64,000 bases of DNA, from contig JAUXYA010000015.1 of assembly GCA_030684405.1 (NCBI GenBank), positions 62,001 through 126,000 of the forward strand. Reading direction: 5' to 3'. The notes beneath the pieces were generated by a model. That model saw only the letters and a program-made list of their open reading frames with translations. It made no database searches and was not told the origin of the DNA. The position numbers were made by a program, and so were the translations under genes. This document shows, piece after piece, positions 7,601 through 17,650 of the stretch. This DNA comes from Burkholderiales bacterium (GTDB lineage Bacteria; Pseudomonadota; Gammaproteobacteria; Burkholderiales; SG8-41). Within the stretch, counting starts at the first letter, position 1. Each line of letters opens with the position of its first letter.

Positions 7601-7900
7601 TCATGTTTCATCATCGGGGAGCAACAACAGGCGCTCGCTCCTCCAGACACGAACCAGGCTTATGGATGCAGCATTGCGCAGGTAAACCACACGAAACGGC
7701 GGATAAATGATTTCCCGGATGCGGTCCTGATTGAATTCCGGGACCTTTCTGCCTGAATCAGGGTGATCGCGCAGATTTTGTACGCTTTTCAGGATGACAT
7801 TGACAAACTTTTGGCCGATGTCCGGCGCCCCTTGCGCCAGGTAATACGCTTTGATCTCCTGCAGGTCGCTCAGGGCCGACTGAGCGATGGTGATCTTCAT
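7601..7900 (-). CDS. RelE/ParE-family toxin
   Basis: 99 residues from ATG 7900; a TTG at 7918 would overlap the antitoxin gene and is not needed. 'ITIAQSALSDLQEIKAYYL' at the start, 'GRKVPEFNQDRIREIIYPPFRVVYL' in the middle and 'ISLVRVWRSERLL' near the end are the standard blocks of the ParE/RelE barrel. ParE members poison gyrase while RelE members cut ribosome-bound mRNA; the sequence does not decide between them. It starts four bases after the stop of the Phd/YefM-like antitoxin gene, so the pair is almost surely co-translated. Confidence 0.85.
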   Translation of the reverse strand: MKITIAQSALSDLQEIKAYYLAQGAPDIGQKFVNVILKSVQNLRDHPDSGRKVPEFNQDRIREIIYPPFRVVYLRNAASISLVRVWRSERLLLLPDDET

Positions 7901-7904
7901 TTGC

Positions 7905-8174
7905 TTACTTTGCGCCAAGTATTTTCTTCGCCTCGGCCAGCGTGACGGTATTGCCTTCCCGGATGTCAGCCAGTCCCTGGGCCACAGCCTTGATGAATTT
8001 CAACTCATCGGCAGTTTTCTCGTAATCGTCGAGGCATTGCACCACGGCAACACCTCTGCCCCGGCTGGTCAGCAGCACGGGCCGGTGGGTATCGTTCACC
8101 CGGCTGACAACTTTACCCGGGTTCACCTTGAGGTCGGAAAGGGGAATGACATCTTCTGAAAATTTGGTTTCCAT
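7905..8174 (-). CDS. Phd/YefM-family antitoxin
   Basis: 89 residues. 'DVIPLSDLKVNPGKVVSRV' and 'PVLLTSRGRGVAVVQCLDDYEKT' are the characteristic N-terminal DNA-binding blocks of Phd/YefM antitoxins; the C-terminal 'ADIREGNTVTLAEAKKILGAK' would wrap the toxin. It lies first in the module, four bases before the toxin gene, and such proteins usually repress their own promoter, which should lie in the stretch 8175-8337. Confidence 0.85.
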   Translation of the reverse strand: METKFSEDVIPLSDLKVNPGKVVSRVNDTHRPVLLTSRGRGVAVVQCLDDYEKTADELKFIKAVAQGLADIREGNTVTLAEAKKILGAK

Positions 8175-8337
8175 TTCGGCGCTCCTGAATGAATCGCTGT
8201 CATTAATAGCACCTGTTTACTGGTGCCGTCAAGAAGTCACTAAACCTGCGGAAATGGTGTGCCCCCGGAGCCTGCCCAGTAACTATCGTGCCCGACGGAG
8301 AAACCGCGGAGACTGAAACGTCGTGTGGAACCTGTTG

Positions 8338-8856
8338 TTAAGTGCTATTTGCACGGTGTTTTCCAACTTGTCCAGCAAGCATGTTGCGCGCTTGCCTAGC
8401 CTGGCCGGGAAAGCGGCCGGTTAGAAGCTTACAAAGTAACGCGAATGCGACCGAAGAAATCCAGAAGAAAATTGCGATTGCAATAATCCACCACGCATGG
8501 ATAGTGTTGGATGGTGTATCCGTTACGCTGTACCAAACGACGCCTAGGACCACACCCACCTGAACTAAATTGCCGAGCCAACCCCAGGTTGTTTGGATAA
8601 ACCCGCCAAGATCAGATAACCGATTGCGGAGGAGTTCTGAACTGAATCTCGAAGCAGCGAACCGGAGAACTTTTTCCTGATTCTCTGGGTTGTCCAACTC
8701 GTCAATTGTCAGCCCAAGTGCAAGAGACATTTCTTCGAGAGCAGCCTTGCGATTTCGTTCTGTTTCCCACGCGGCCATCGCTAAAACGCCGAAACTGAAT
8801 GCGCTTAGAACAATCAATGCGCCAACGACGTGCCCAATTGCTACAAGTGCGGTCAT
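8338..8856 (-). CDS. Hypothetical membrane protein
   Basis: 172 residues with three predicted membrane segments: about 8-29 (GHVVGALIVLSAFSFGVLAMAA), about 91-108, and about 122-143 (WWIIAIAIFFWISSVAFALL). Between the first and second is a charged stretch with 'LGLTIDELDNPENQEKVLRFAASRF'. No family was recognised. Its DNA is visibly more AT-rich than its neighbours, as is the adjacent toxin-antitoxin module, which suggests that 7.3-8.86 kb arrived together. It ends four bases from the neighbouring dioxygenase gene on the same strand. Confidence 0.6.
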   Translation of the reverse strand: MTALVAIGHVVGALIVLSAFSFGVLAMAAWETERNRKAALEEMSLALGLTIDELDNPENQEKVLRFAASRFSSELLRNRLSDLGGFIQTTWGWLGNLVQVGVVLGVVWYSVTDTPSNTIHAWWIIAIAIFFWISSVAFALLCKLLTGRFPGQARQARNMLAGQVGKHRANST

Positions 8857-8860
8857 AGTC

Positions 8861-9775
8861 TTACCCCGCCAGCACCTTCACCCCAAACTCCTCCACCCCG
8901 CAAATCGCCGTCCGATGCATCAACCTTCGCTGCGGCAGCGCGTAGTCACCCACCGCCATGTGCTGGGTTGAATAGTTGTCCCACATGATGACGTCGCCGG
9001 CCTGCCATTTGTGGGTGTAGACCGCGTCGTCGCGGGTGATGTGTTCATGCAGGCGCTGGAGGATGGGTGCCGAATCTTCCTCGCTCATGCCTTCGAAGCT
9101 GAAGGTGTAGGTCTTGTTGACGAAAATGCATTTGCGCCCGGTTTCCGGATGCATGATCACGGCGTCATGCGAGATATCGGGCGTGGTGGCCTTCTGTGCG
9201 GCGGTGAGCGGCGGGCGGGCGTGGTCTTTGGATCGCTGCTGTTGTTTGCGTTCCTGGGCGCGGTGGTAACGGAATACCCCACGCTGTTTGTCGAGCCAGT
9301 CGCGGGTTTCGGCGTCGAGCGTGTCGTAGGCATGTGCGGTGCTGGCAAAGCAGGTGTCGCCTAGCACCTTGCCGTCCCTGGTCGGGACTTCGATGGCATG
9401 GAGGAAGGTGTAACGGGCCGGCTTGCGCATGAAGCAGAGGTCGGTGTGCCAGTCGTCCCCGGCATAGGCGGAGCCGATCGAGCGTTCGCCGTCCTTGACG
9501 TTGGAGATCAGGTGGATTTGCGGGTAGCCGGGCAGGGCGTATTCCTGGCGCACGTGTTTGTCCGGGGTGCCGAAGAGTGCGGTGAAGGCGATCTGCTGTT
9601 CCGGCGTCAGCGACTGGCCGCGGAAATAGATCATGCCGTTGCTGTCGAACAACTGTTTGATTGCAGCGAAGGTGGCGTCATCCAGTTCGCGTGACAGGTC
9701 GATGCCGAGAACTTCCGCGCCGACCGGTTTGCCGCTGTAGCGGACGTCCAGCCGGACGCCTTGCACTGTATCCAT
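8861..9775 (-). CDS. TauD/TfdA-family Fe(II)/2-oxoglutarate dioxygenase
   Basis: 304 residues, the usual length of the family. The iron ligands are visible as WHTD (His110, Asp112) and a distal histidine at about 272 in 'STQHMAVGDY', followed by the 2-oxoglutarate-binding arginine near 288 (LMHRTA). 'MIYFRGQ' near residue 48 is also typical. Members hydroxylate taurine, sulfonates, 2,4-D or other carboxylates; the substrate is not evident, as no transporter is adjacent. GGAGGAG precedes the ATG, and a perfect 12-base palindrome lies 29 bases upstream. Confidence 0.9.
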   Translation of the reverse strand: MDTVQGVRLDVRYSGKPVGAEVLGIDLSRELDDATFAAIKQLFDSNGMIYFRGQSLTPEQQIAFTALFGTPDKHVRQEYALPGYPQIHLISNVKDGERSIGSAYAGDDWHTDLCFMRKPARYTFLHAIEVPTRDGKVLGDTCFASTAHAYDTLDAETRDWLDKQRGVFRYHRAQERKQQQRSKDHARPPLTAAQKATTPDISHDAVIMHPETGRKCIFVNKTYTFSFEGMSEEDSAPILQRLHEHITRDDAVYTHKWQAGDVIMWDNYSTQHMAVGDYALPQRRLMHRTAICGVEEFGVKVLAG

Positions 9776-9803
9776 GGTCTCCTCCGTGGGCTGCAGTCAC
9801 TGG

Positions 9804-9815
9804 CTAATCGATTAG
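9804..9815. promoter_or_regulatory. Palindrome upstream of the TauD-like gene, possible operator
   Basis: CTAATCGATTAG is a perfect 12-base palindrome 29 bases upstream of the dioxygenase start codon. It has the size of a regulator half-site pair, but no regulator gene is adjacent. Confidence 0.3.
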
Positions 9816-9988
9816 AGCATAAACCTGGTTCCGGCGCCTTGAGGCCACATGCTGGTCTGCTTGCCAAGCCGGCGGGGCGCACTTAACCTGCTGGCTGAAG
9901 CGTCATCCGGCCGGCGGCACAATCACATACAACAATTGCTGGACGCGGGCCGCAACCACGGCTACCGATTGTCGGGAGGACACGATTC

Positions 9989-10786
9989 ATGACCGAAACA
10001 CAACCACGTCCCGTGGCCACACCGGACGGCAAACAATTGCCGTTCGTTGCCCCTTGCCGCGAACTCCCCGCTTCCAGGCCTCTGCAATGGGTGGCCCGCG
10101 GCTGGGCGGATTTCCGCCGCGCGCCGCAGCAGAGTCTCGGACTCGGCATTGCCATCGTCGTGCTGTCGTGGATTGTCACCGGCATCGCGCTGAGTGTCGG
10201 CAGTTACTGGGCGGCGCTGGTGCTGCTCTCGGGTTTCGTGTTCATCGCGCCCTTGCTGGCACTCGGGCTTTATTCGATCAGCCGCCAGCTCGAGCGCGGC
10301 ATGGAGCCAACGCTGGTGCGCTGCATGGAAGAGCAGGGCCGCGCATTGGGCAACGCGATGGTGTTCGCGCTGGCGCTGATGGTGCTGTTCCTGGTGTGGG
10401 CGCGTGCCGGCTCAATGGTCCACGTGTTTTTTCCGGCGCAGGGCGGCTCGGATTGGCGCGAGCTCGCGCTGTTTCTCGGCATCGGCTCGGCTGTGGGCTC
10501 GATTTTCGCGTTACTGACCTTCGTCTTCAGCGCGTTTTCGCTGCCGATGATCTGTGATCGGGAAACCGATGCGGTGACCGCCATTGTCACCAGTGTCAAC
10601 GCCGTGTTGCGCAACAAGCCGGCGATGGCGGTGTGGGCGCTGCTGATCGTGGTGCTGACCGGGATCGGTTTCGCCACCGCGCTGCTAGGTCTTGCAATTA
10701 CGATCCCCGTCCTGGGGCATGCGACCTGGCACGCCTATCGCGACACCATCGACGCCTCGGCATGGCCGGAAAGCCGGCTGGAATGA
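9989..10786 (+). CDS. DUF2189 membrane protein
   Basis: 265 residues with five or six membrane segments. The hallmark N-terminal block 'GWADFRRAPQQSLGLGIAIVVLSW' and the paired helices 'FVFIAPLLALGLYSISRQLERG' match DUF2189 proteins of Proteobacteria. 'FVFSAFSLPMICDRETDAVTAI' lies in the second half. GGGAGG precedes the ATG. The function is unknown. It is a single-gene unit, closed by the terminator at 10810. Confidence 0.85.
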   Translation: MTETQPRPVATPDGKQLPFVAPCRELPASRPLQWVARGWADFRRAPQQSLGLGIAIVVLSWIVTGIALSVGSYWAALVLLSGFVFIAPLLALGLYSISRQLERGMEPTLVRCMEEQGRALGNAMVFALALMVLFLVWARAGSMVHVFFPAQGGSDWRELALFLGIGSAVGSIFALLTFVFSAFSLPMICDRETDAVTAIVTSVNAVLRNKPAMAVWALLIVVLTGIGFATALLGLAITIPVLGHATWHAYRDTIDASAWPESRLE

Positions 10787-10809
10787 ATCCTGCCCCGCCG
10801 GGAATTAAG

Positions 10810-10835
10810 ACAGGGCCAGGAGGCCCTGTTTTTTT
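10810..10835 (+). terminator. Rho-independent terminator after the DUF2189 gene
   Basis: ACAGGGCC (10810-10817) pairs with GGCCCTGT (10822-10829) around an AGGA loop and is followed by a seven-T tract. It lies 23 bases after the gene and faces the end of the convergent Crp/Fnr-type gene. Confidence 0.85.
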
Positions 10836-10851
10836 GTCGGTAGTGACAGAG

Positions 10852-11562
10852 CTACTTGCGGTAACTGAGACGGTAAATGTCCTTGACCACCCCGTAACAA
10901 CTGCAGGCCGCCGCTTCGAGGCGGGCGGGGTCGAGGATCTGGATGTGTCCGCGGGAATAGGTGATCAGTTTCTGTTTCTGCAGTTGCATCGCCGCGCCGG
11001 TGATGCCTACCCGCCGCACGCCCAGCATGATCGACAGGAATTCCTGGGTGAGTTCGAGGTGGCGGGAGTTTACGCGGTCGCGCGTCGCCAGCAGCCAGCG
11101 AGCAAGGCGGGCTTCAACGGTATGGAAACGATTGCACGCGGCGGTTTGCGCGGCCTGTCCCATCAGTGCGTTGGAGAACCGGTACAGCTCACGAAACCAT
11201 GTGCCGTTTTCGGCAAATTCCTTGCGCAACAGGGATGCCTCGATCCGCAATGCCGTGCCTTCGCCCTGGACCAGGGCGCGCACATGCGATGTGTTGACGC
11301 CGAGTGTCGTGGATGCGCCGATGACGCCTTCGCAGCAGACGACCGCGACCTCGGCCGCCTTGTTCAGGCCGACCACGGTGAGCAGTGAGATCACACCGCT
11401 TTCCGGAAAATAGACATGCCGGATCGGGGCGCCGGGCTCGTACAACGCTTGCCGCAGCGGCAGTGAGACCGATGTCAGATGGCGTGCCAATCGGCGGTAA
11501 TCCCGACTGGGCAGCGCTGCGAGCAAGCGGTTTTGTGTCTCTGGCGGTGTTGCGCGTTTCAT
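10852..11562 (-). CDS. Crp/Fnr-family transcriptional regulator
   Basis: 236 residues: an N-terminal cyclic-nucleotide-binding-like barrel (about 10-130, with 'ALYEPGAPIRHVYFPESGVISLL') and a C-terminal winged helix (about 160-225, 'LTQEFLSIMLGVRRVGITGAAMQLQKQKLITYSRG'). This subgroup is common in Alpha- and Betaproteobacteria and lacks the Fnr N-terminal iron-sulfur cysteines; cAMP-contact residues are not obvious. 'ACSCYGV' near the C-terminus could sense redox, but that is speculation. Targets are unknown. No ribosome binding site of note is seen. Confidence 0.85.
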   Translation of the reverse strand: MKRATPPETQNRLLAALPSRDYRRLARHLTSVSLPLRQALYEPGAPIRHVYFPESGVISLLTVVGLNKAAEVAVVCCEGVIGASTTLGVNTSHVRALVQGEGTALRIEASLLRKEFAENGTWFRELYRFSNALMGQAAQTAACNRFHTVEARLARWLLATRDRVNSRHLELTQEFLSIMLGVRRVGITGAAMQLQKQKLITYSRGHIQILDPARLEAAACSCYGVVKDIYRLSYRK

Positions 11563-11922
11563 GAATATTTGCTGAGTTGCTGACCGTTTTTTACGGGTTT
11601 TGATGTAGCTGAAAATGCCCTCAAATTATAAAGAAATTAATAAAAACAATCACTTATATTCGGTATCGGACATATAAAATGGCTGTCCGTACGCCGGGAT
11701 ACACAAGCGCTGAGGCGCCTGTCCGCTTGTGTTATTTGCGTCCGCAGTCGAGGTGCGCTATTGCGTTAGTCGGGCTCAGTGTTTGTGATACGCAGGAATC
11801 ACTCTGCGGCACGCGATGGCCAAGGTGCAGGAAAACCGTATTCGGGCATCCCTGTTATGCTCCGGCGCTGCAGCGTGTTGTCACGCCTGCACCGGGCAGA
11901 CCCTCAGACAGAAAGTTTTTGC
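11563..11922. other. Gene-free intergenic region between divergent genes
   Basis: About 360 bases without a convincing gene. 11600-11685 is AT-rich and probably holds the promoters of the divergent Crp/Fnr-type and methyltransferase genes. The rest (11700-11900) is GC-rich with short spurious frames only. An in-frame extension of the methyltransferase reaches 11779 but lacks family-like sequence. Confidence 0.5.
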
Positions 11923-13065
11923 TTGAACGATCATCCCCAGATTCATTTCAACGACGGCACTGAAGATCGATCCGCGCGATGGCGCTCAGAAAGCGGTGCC
12001 GTGCCGCCAAAACGCGTGGTGGTGGCCGACGATACAATGACTGCAGATTCGGCCTATCGCCTCGCGGCCGAAGGCACGGCACTGCTCTGGCGCAGCGATT
12101 TCCAGAATGCGCGCCAAATGCTGCAGGCGCTGATGCGCCGCGTCGACCGGCCGCGCAAGTTGAAGCGGCGGGAGGCGGCAGTCGCTGAAATCCCGGGGGC
12201 GGCTTTCCACCGCCATCGTCAGGCGCAGGCCCAGCGCGCGCACACGCTGTCGATGCTGCTGATCCCGCTGGAGGGCGATTACGGCATTCCGCTGCGCCGT
12301 GCGCCTGATGTCCGGCTCGCCTGCAGCGAAGCCTGGGGTGAACCCGAAGGCGAGGCCAGCGTGGTCTCATTGCGCGAACTGTTGGGCCTGATCGGCGCAC
12401 ATGAATGGCGCAAGAAGGGCGTGGACGTGCCGGCCTTGGGGGCGCACATCCATCCCTACTATGGCGTGTTCGCGCCGATCCGCAGCGAGTATGTGAAGCT
12501 GGTGGCGCAGGCGACGCTGCCGGCGCAGACGCTGGCTTTCGACATCGGTACCGGCACTGGCGTGCTGGCGGCGCTGCTGGCGAAACGCGGGGTCGCCAGG
12601 GTGATTGCCACCGAAAACGACACGCGTGCGCTTGCTTGCGCGCGCGACAACATCAAAAGGCTGGGACTGGATGCGCAGGTGGAAGTGGTCGAAACCGACC
12701 TGTTTCCGGAGGGCCGCGCGCCGCTGGTCGTCTGCAACCCGCCGTGGATTCCGTCGCAGCCCAGCGCGCCGATCGAACGTGCGGTCTACGATGCCGGCAG
12801 CAAAATGTTGCGCGGATTCATTGCCGGGCTCGCGGCGCACCTCGAGCCTGAAGGCGAGGGCTGGTTGATCCTGTCCGATATTGCCGAACACCTGGGTCTG
12901 CGCACGCGCGAAGAGTTGCTGGCGCTGATCGATGCGGCGGGGCTGTTGGTCAAGAGCCGCAGCGAGGCGCGGCCACAGCATTCGAAGTCGCAGGATACAT
13001 CGGACCCGCTGCACGCGGCACGGGCGGCAGAGGTGACTTCCCTCTGGCGGCTGGTGCCGCGCTGA
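11923..13065 (+). CDS. Class I SAM-dependent methyltransferase (HemK/PrmC-like NPPW motif)
   Basis: 380 residues from TTG 11923; an upstream frame to 11779 gives 48 extra residues of non-family character, so the start is uncertain. The C-terminal half is a Rossmann methyltransferase with motif I 'LAFDIGTGTGVLAALLA', acidic 'VIATEND', and motif IV VVCNPPW, the (N/D)PP(Y/W) signature of enzymes that methylate amide or amino nitrogens. The N-terminal half ('WRSESGAVPPKRVVVADDTMTADSAYRLAAEGTALLW', shown here by its ends only in the protein) is a lineage-specific extension. The target could be protein glutamine, RNA or a small molecule. Confidence 0.75.
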   Translation: MNDHPQIHFNDGTEDRSARWRSESGAVPPKRVVVADDTMTADSAYRLAAEGTALLWRSDFQNARQMLQALMRRVDRPRKLKRREAAVAEIPGAAFHRHRQAQAQRAHTLSMLLIPLEGDYGIPLRRAPDVRLACSEAWGEPEGEASVVSLRELLGLIGAHEWRKKGVDVPALGAHIHPYYGVFAPIRSEYVKLVAQATLPAQTLAFDIGTGTGVLAALLAKRGVARVIATENDTRALACARDNIKRLGLDAQVEVVETDLFPEGRAPLVVCNPPWIPSQPSAPIERAVYDAGSKMLRGFIAGLAAHLEPEGEGWLILSDIAEHLGLRTREELLALIDAAGLLVKSRSEARPQHSKSQDTSDPLHAARAAEVTSLWRLVPR

Positions 13066-13074
13066 AGTGCTTGC

Positions 13075-13605
13075 TTAACCCAGAATGCCGGGATTGAGCT
13101 GCCAGGTGGCATAGGTCAGAACAGCTGCAAAACTGACCCAGGCCAGGTACGGCAGCAGCAGCGTGGCGGCAACAACGTGCAGGCGCCAGAACGCGATGAT
13201 GGTTGCGGAGATCAATGCCCACAGCAGCAGGATCTCGGCAAACGCCAGCGCACCCTGATGCCAGACAAAAAACAGCCATGTCCACACCGCGTTTGCGGCC
13301 AGTTGCACCACAAACAGGGTGAGCGCACCACCCCCGCGCCTGAAACCGTGGTCACGCCACACCAGCCATGCCGCGATGGTCATCATCAGATATAACGCAG
13401 TCCAGACCGGTCCGAACAGCCAGCCCGGCGGCGCCCACTCCGGGCGGACCAGTTGCAGGTAGAAGGCTCCAGCCTGCGCAGAGGCCACTGCACCCAGAGC
13501 CGCAGCCGCGAAGGTCAGGATCAGCCAGCCCGCCAGGCCGGCTATCTGCTTGCGGCGCGAGAGGAGAGGGTTGGTTTTTTGCACTGTCAAAGTATCCGTG
13601 GTCAT
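13075..13605 (-). CDS. tspO: TspO/MBR (CrtK) family membrane protein
   Basis: 176 residues from ATG 13605, which overlaps the stop codon of the upstream GST gene as ATGA. Five membrane helices are visible. The family's tryptophan-rich cores are present: 'LQLVRPEWAPPGWLFGPVWTALY', 'WRDHGF', 'LAANAVWTWLFFVWH' and 'LLPYLAWVSFAAVLTYATWQLN'. TspO proteins bind porphyrins and steroids and act in tetrapyrrole or stress regulation. Translational coupling to a GST suggests a shared stress role. Confidence 0.9.
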   Translation of the reverse strand: MTTDTLTVQKTNPLLSRRKQIAGLAGWLILTFAAAALGAVASAQAGAFYLQLVRPEWAPPGWLFGPVWTALYLMMTIAAWLVWRDHGFRRGGGALTLFVVQLAANAVWTWLFFVWHQGALAFAEILLLWALISATIIAFWRLHVVAATLLLPYLAWVSFAAVLTYATWQLNPGILG

Positions 13606-14213
13606 TGATGGCGGGGCGGTGCCGTAGCAGCGAACGAGGGGCGTGCGGAGAGGCGATCGAACCAGGCGCTTAATTTCGGGTGATCCGGGCGCCACTGCAG
13701 ATCGGGATTGCGGGCTTCCAGTCCCAGGCCACAGGCGAGCGTGATCTGCGCCATGTTCAGTGCGCCATTCATCCACTGATGTTCAATCTCGATTTCCCAC
13801 AGCGCGGCCATGCGCCGGCTGCGCTCGGCTTCGTGTTGCAGGAGTGTCGGCGAACGTTCAGCCGGCGCGCGCGCGATCTCGCGGCTCCAGACTGCAATGC
13901 CGTCCGTGATGCTTGTTGCGAGTGCTTGAAGGCGTCGCGGTTCCCATGATTCATCGCCGTGCGGCAGATCGAACACCGGCCTGCCGTCGAGGTGATCGAG
14001 CCATGCGCAGATCAGCGCGGATTCCTCCATCGCGACCCCGTCGTCGCGGATCAGATAGGGCACCCGACCCGAGGGATTGATGCGGTAGTAAGGGCTGTTG
14101 GCAAGCCGGGTCTGTGCGGGAATGATCTCGATCCGGCTTCCCAGGTCCTTTTCGAGAATCACGATGCGCACGATGCGCGCGTAGGGTGAGGCCGGGGTGA
14201 TATAGAGTTTCAT
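13602..14213 (-). CDS. Glutathione S-transferase family protein
   Basis: 203 residues: a thioredoxin-like N-domain ('KLYITPASPYARIVRIVILEK', with Ser9 at the usual catalytic region, 'INPSGRVPYLIRDDG' with the cis-Pro, and 'MEESALICAWLD' for glutathione binding), then the helical C-domain with 'DLQWRPDHPKLSAWFDRLSARPSF'. It belongs to the YibF-like group by overall look. It is the first gene of a two-gene unit with tspO, overlapping by four bases. Confidence 0.85.
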   Translation of the reverse strand: MKLYITPASPYARIVRIVILEKDLGSRIEIIPAQTRLANSPYYRINPSGRVPYLIRDDGVAMEESALICAWLDHLDGRPVFDLPHGDESWEPRRLQALATSITDGIAVWSREIARAPAERSPTLLQHEAERSRRMAALWEIEIEHQWMNGALNMAQITLACGLGLEARNPDLQWRPDHPKLSAWFDRLSARPSFAATAPPRHQ

Positions 14214-14249
14214 TGGATCCCTTGTCCGGGGTGTGACCGGACCTGGCGG

Positions 14250-15074
14250 TTAACGGCCCTGACGTGCAGCCTGGTACAGCGGCATCACAGCGGGCAGCAG
14301 TGCTTCGATCTGCTGGATGCGGTTGGCTTCAGCCGGGTGGGTGCTGAGGAATTCCGGCGGCCTGCCGCCCTGGTTGGCGGACAGCATTTTTTTCCACAAG
14401 GTTATGCCGGCGCGCGGATCGTAGCCGGCACGGGCGGAGAGTTCGAGGCCGATGCGGTCGGCTTCCGTCTCGTGGTTGCGGCTGAAACGGGTCGCGACCA
14501 GTGCCTGGTAGGCGGCGCCGGTGAGGTTGGCGGCACCGCCGCCCAGTCCCAGCAGTGCGGCACCGAGGCCGATCGCGGTTTCCGCGGCGACGGCTTGAGA
14601 CACCTGCTCACGCGAATGTTCACGCAGGGCATGAGCAATCTCGTGACCCATGATCACGGCGATTTCGTCGTCGCTGAGGTTGAGTTGCTGGATGAGGCCC
14701 GAATAGAACATGATCTTGCCGCCGGGCATGCAGAAGGCGTTGAGTTCCTTGCTGGTGATGACATTGACTTCCCATTTCCAGTCCGGCGCATCGGCGCGGA
14801 AGGCGCGGGTCTGCGGCGTGATGCGGTCGGCGATTGCACGCACGCGGCGGGTCAGCGCCGCATCGGTGTTGAGCACCCCCTTTTTGGCAGATTCGGTCTG
14901 GATCTGCGCATAGGCCTTGACCGCCATCTCATTGAGCTGCTCTGACGATACCAACAGCAATTGCTTGCGTTCGGCACCGACGACGCCGCCGGAGGTGGTC
15001 GACTGGCAACCGGCAGTCGCGCCCATGACGACGGCGGTGAGGGTGGCGGCAATCAGTTTACAGACGGGAACCAT
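14250..15074 (-). CDS. M48-family zinc metalloprotease, lipoprotein
   Basis: 274 residues from ATG 15074; the frame continues open upstream across the opposite-strand ABC-F gene but that part is a shadow. A signal peptide ends in a lipobox with Cys23 (GATAGC), so it is membrane-anchored, likely facing the periplasm. The zinc site is HEIAH at 144-148 with the third ligand in 'NHETEADRIG' (Glu near 204). The C-terminal 'FLSTHPAEANRIQQIEALLP' is standard. It resembles LoiP/YcaL-type outer-membrane quality-control proteases. It diverges from the ABC-F gene. Confidence 0.9.
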   Translation of the reverse strand: MVPVCKLIAATLTAVVMGATAGCQSTTSGGVVGAERKQLLLVSSEQLNEMAVKAYAQIQTESAKKGVLNTDAALTRRVRAIADRITPQTRAFRADAPDWKWEVNVITSKELNAFCMPGGKIMFYSGLIQQLNLSDDEIAVIMGHEIAHALREHSREQVSQAVAAETAIGLGAALLGLGGGAANLTGAAYQALVATRFSRNHETEADRIGLELSARAGYDPRAGITLWKKMLSANQGGRPPEFLSTHPAEANRIQQIEALLPAVMPLYQAARQGR

Positions 15075-15188
15075 GGCTGTACTCCGGTGGAATGCTGCGG
15101 ATTTTACCCCGGCGCTGCGGGGAAATGCCCGCAGGCCGGACAAGCTGCGTAGAATGCGCCCCTTTGCCACATTGGCCCGCGGAATCTG

Positions 15189-16799
<1,611 letters not shown>

Positions 16800-16815
16800 C
16801 TTCACGAACCAAGCT

Positions 16816-16990
16816 GTAGCCCGCATGGAACGCAGGGTAATGCGGGACAGACTGAACTATCCCGCAATACGCTGCGCTGCTTGCGGGCTACGATGCTTGC
16901 GACGGTGAGGGCTGGTACCGGCTGATTTCCCGTAGCCCGCATGAAACGAAGTGAAATGCGGGGCAGGAGCGAACTATCCCGCCATGCAGG
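16816..16990. repeat. Dispersed repeat, family R4 ('gtagcccg'), two tandem copies
   Basis: Two degenerate copies of a palindromic element (GTAGCCCGCATGGAACGCAG at about 16816, GTAGCCCGCATGAAACGAAG at about 16932) with GCGGGCTA inverse arms between. A related copy lies at 20742-20820. It occupies most of the gap between the ABC-F and universal stress genes. Confidence 0.7.
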
Positions 16991-17023
16991 ATGATTCGTT
17001 TTGCCTGGATAGGGATTTGCCGG

Positions 17024-17058
17024 AGTCCATCTCAGTCAATCTCTGACTGAGATGGACT
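17024..17058. terminator. Long perfect hairpin after the universal stress gene
   Basis: AGTCCATCTCAGTCA (17024-17038) pairs perfectly over 15 bases with TGACTGAGATGGACT (17044-17058) around a five-base loop. It begins 10 bases past the minus-strand uspA-like stop codon. There is no T-run on either side, so it may be an mRNA 3'-end stabiliser rather than an intrinsic terminator. Confidence 0.55.
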
Positions 17059-17067
17059 TCGTGCGAC

Positions 17068-17520
17068 TTATCGTGCCTTCGAGCGAACCAATAACACCGG
17101 CACCGGGGCATTGCGAACCACGCCTTCGGCATCGCTGCCCATTACCATGCGCGAGAGGCCGCGCCGCCCGTGAGTGCCTATGACGATCAGGTCTGCACGA
17201 CATTTTTTTGCCTGTGCGACGATCACAGTGTCCACGCTGCGTACGTTGTTTTCAATCAGGATGCTTTTTACTGTAACCCGTTGCCGGCTTGCCTGTGCTT
17301 CGGCTTTTGCGAGTATCTGTTTCCCGTTGTTGCCGAGGGAGGTAAACAGGCGTTCGCTGCCTGCTGCGCCCATGCCCAGGCTTTGGGCAATGACGCGGAT
17401 ATCAACCACGTGCAGGATAAATAACGTTGCTTCCTGATCTTTGGCCAGTTTGATGGCCTGATCGAGTCCCAATCCGGAAGCCCGGCTTCCGTCCACCGGC
17501 ACCAATATGCGTTTGTACAT
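17068..17520 (-). CDS. Universal stress protein (UspA family)
   Basis: 150 residues, one Usp domain. 'ILVPVDGS' at the N-terminus and the ATP-binding G-x2-G-x9-G-(S/N) region 'GTHGRRGLSRMVMGSDAEGV' near residue 114 are intact, followed by PVPVLLV. Such proteins accumulate under starvation or stress and often bind ATP. A strong AAAGGAGG site precedes the ATG. It lies downstream of ppk2 on the same strand, fitting a stress/energy grouping, though 130 bases separate them. Confidence 0.92.
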   Translation of the reverse strand: MYKRILVPVDGSRASGLGLDQAIKLAKDQEATLFILHVVDIRVIAQSLGMGAAGSERLFTSLGNNGKQILAKAEAQASRQRVTVKSILIENNVRSVDTVIVAQAKKCRADLIVIGTHGRRGLSRMVMGSDAEGVVRNAPVPVLLVRSKAR

Positions 17521-17650
17521 GGAATCCTCCTTTGATTTTGTGCTGCATCCGCAGCGGCATCTGAAAGTTTGACCGCAATATGACTGAAAGTTTCATCGCG
17601 GATTCCCTGCGATCAAGAGCCGAGTCGAAGCCAATTCAGTGATCAGCTTC

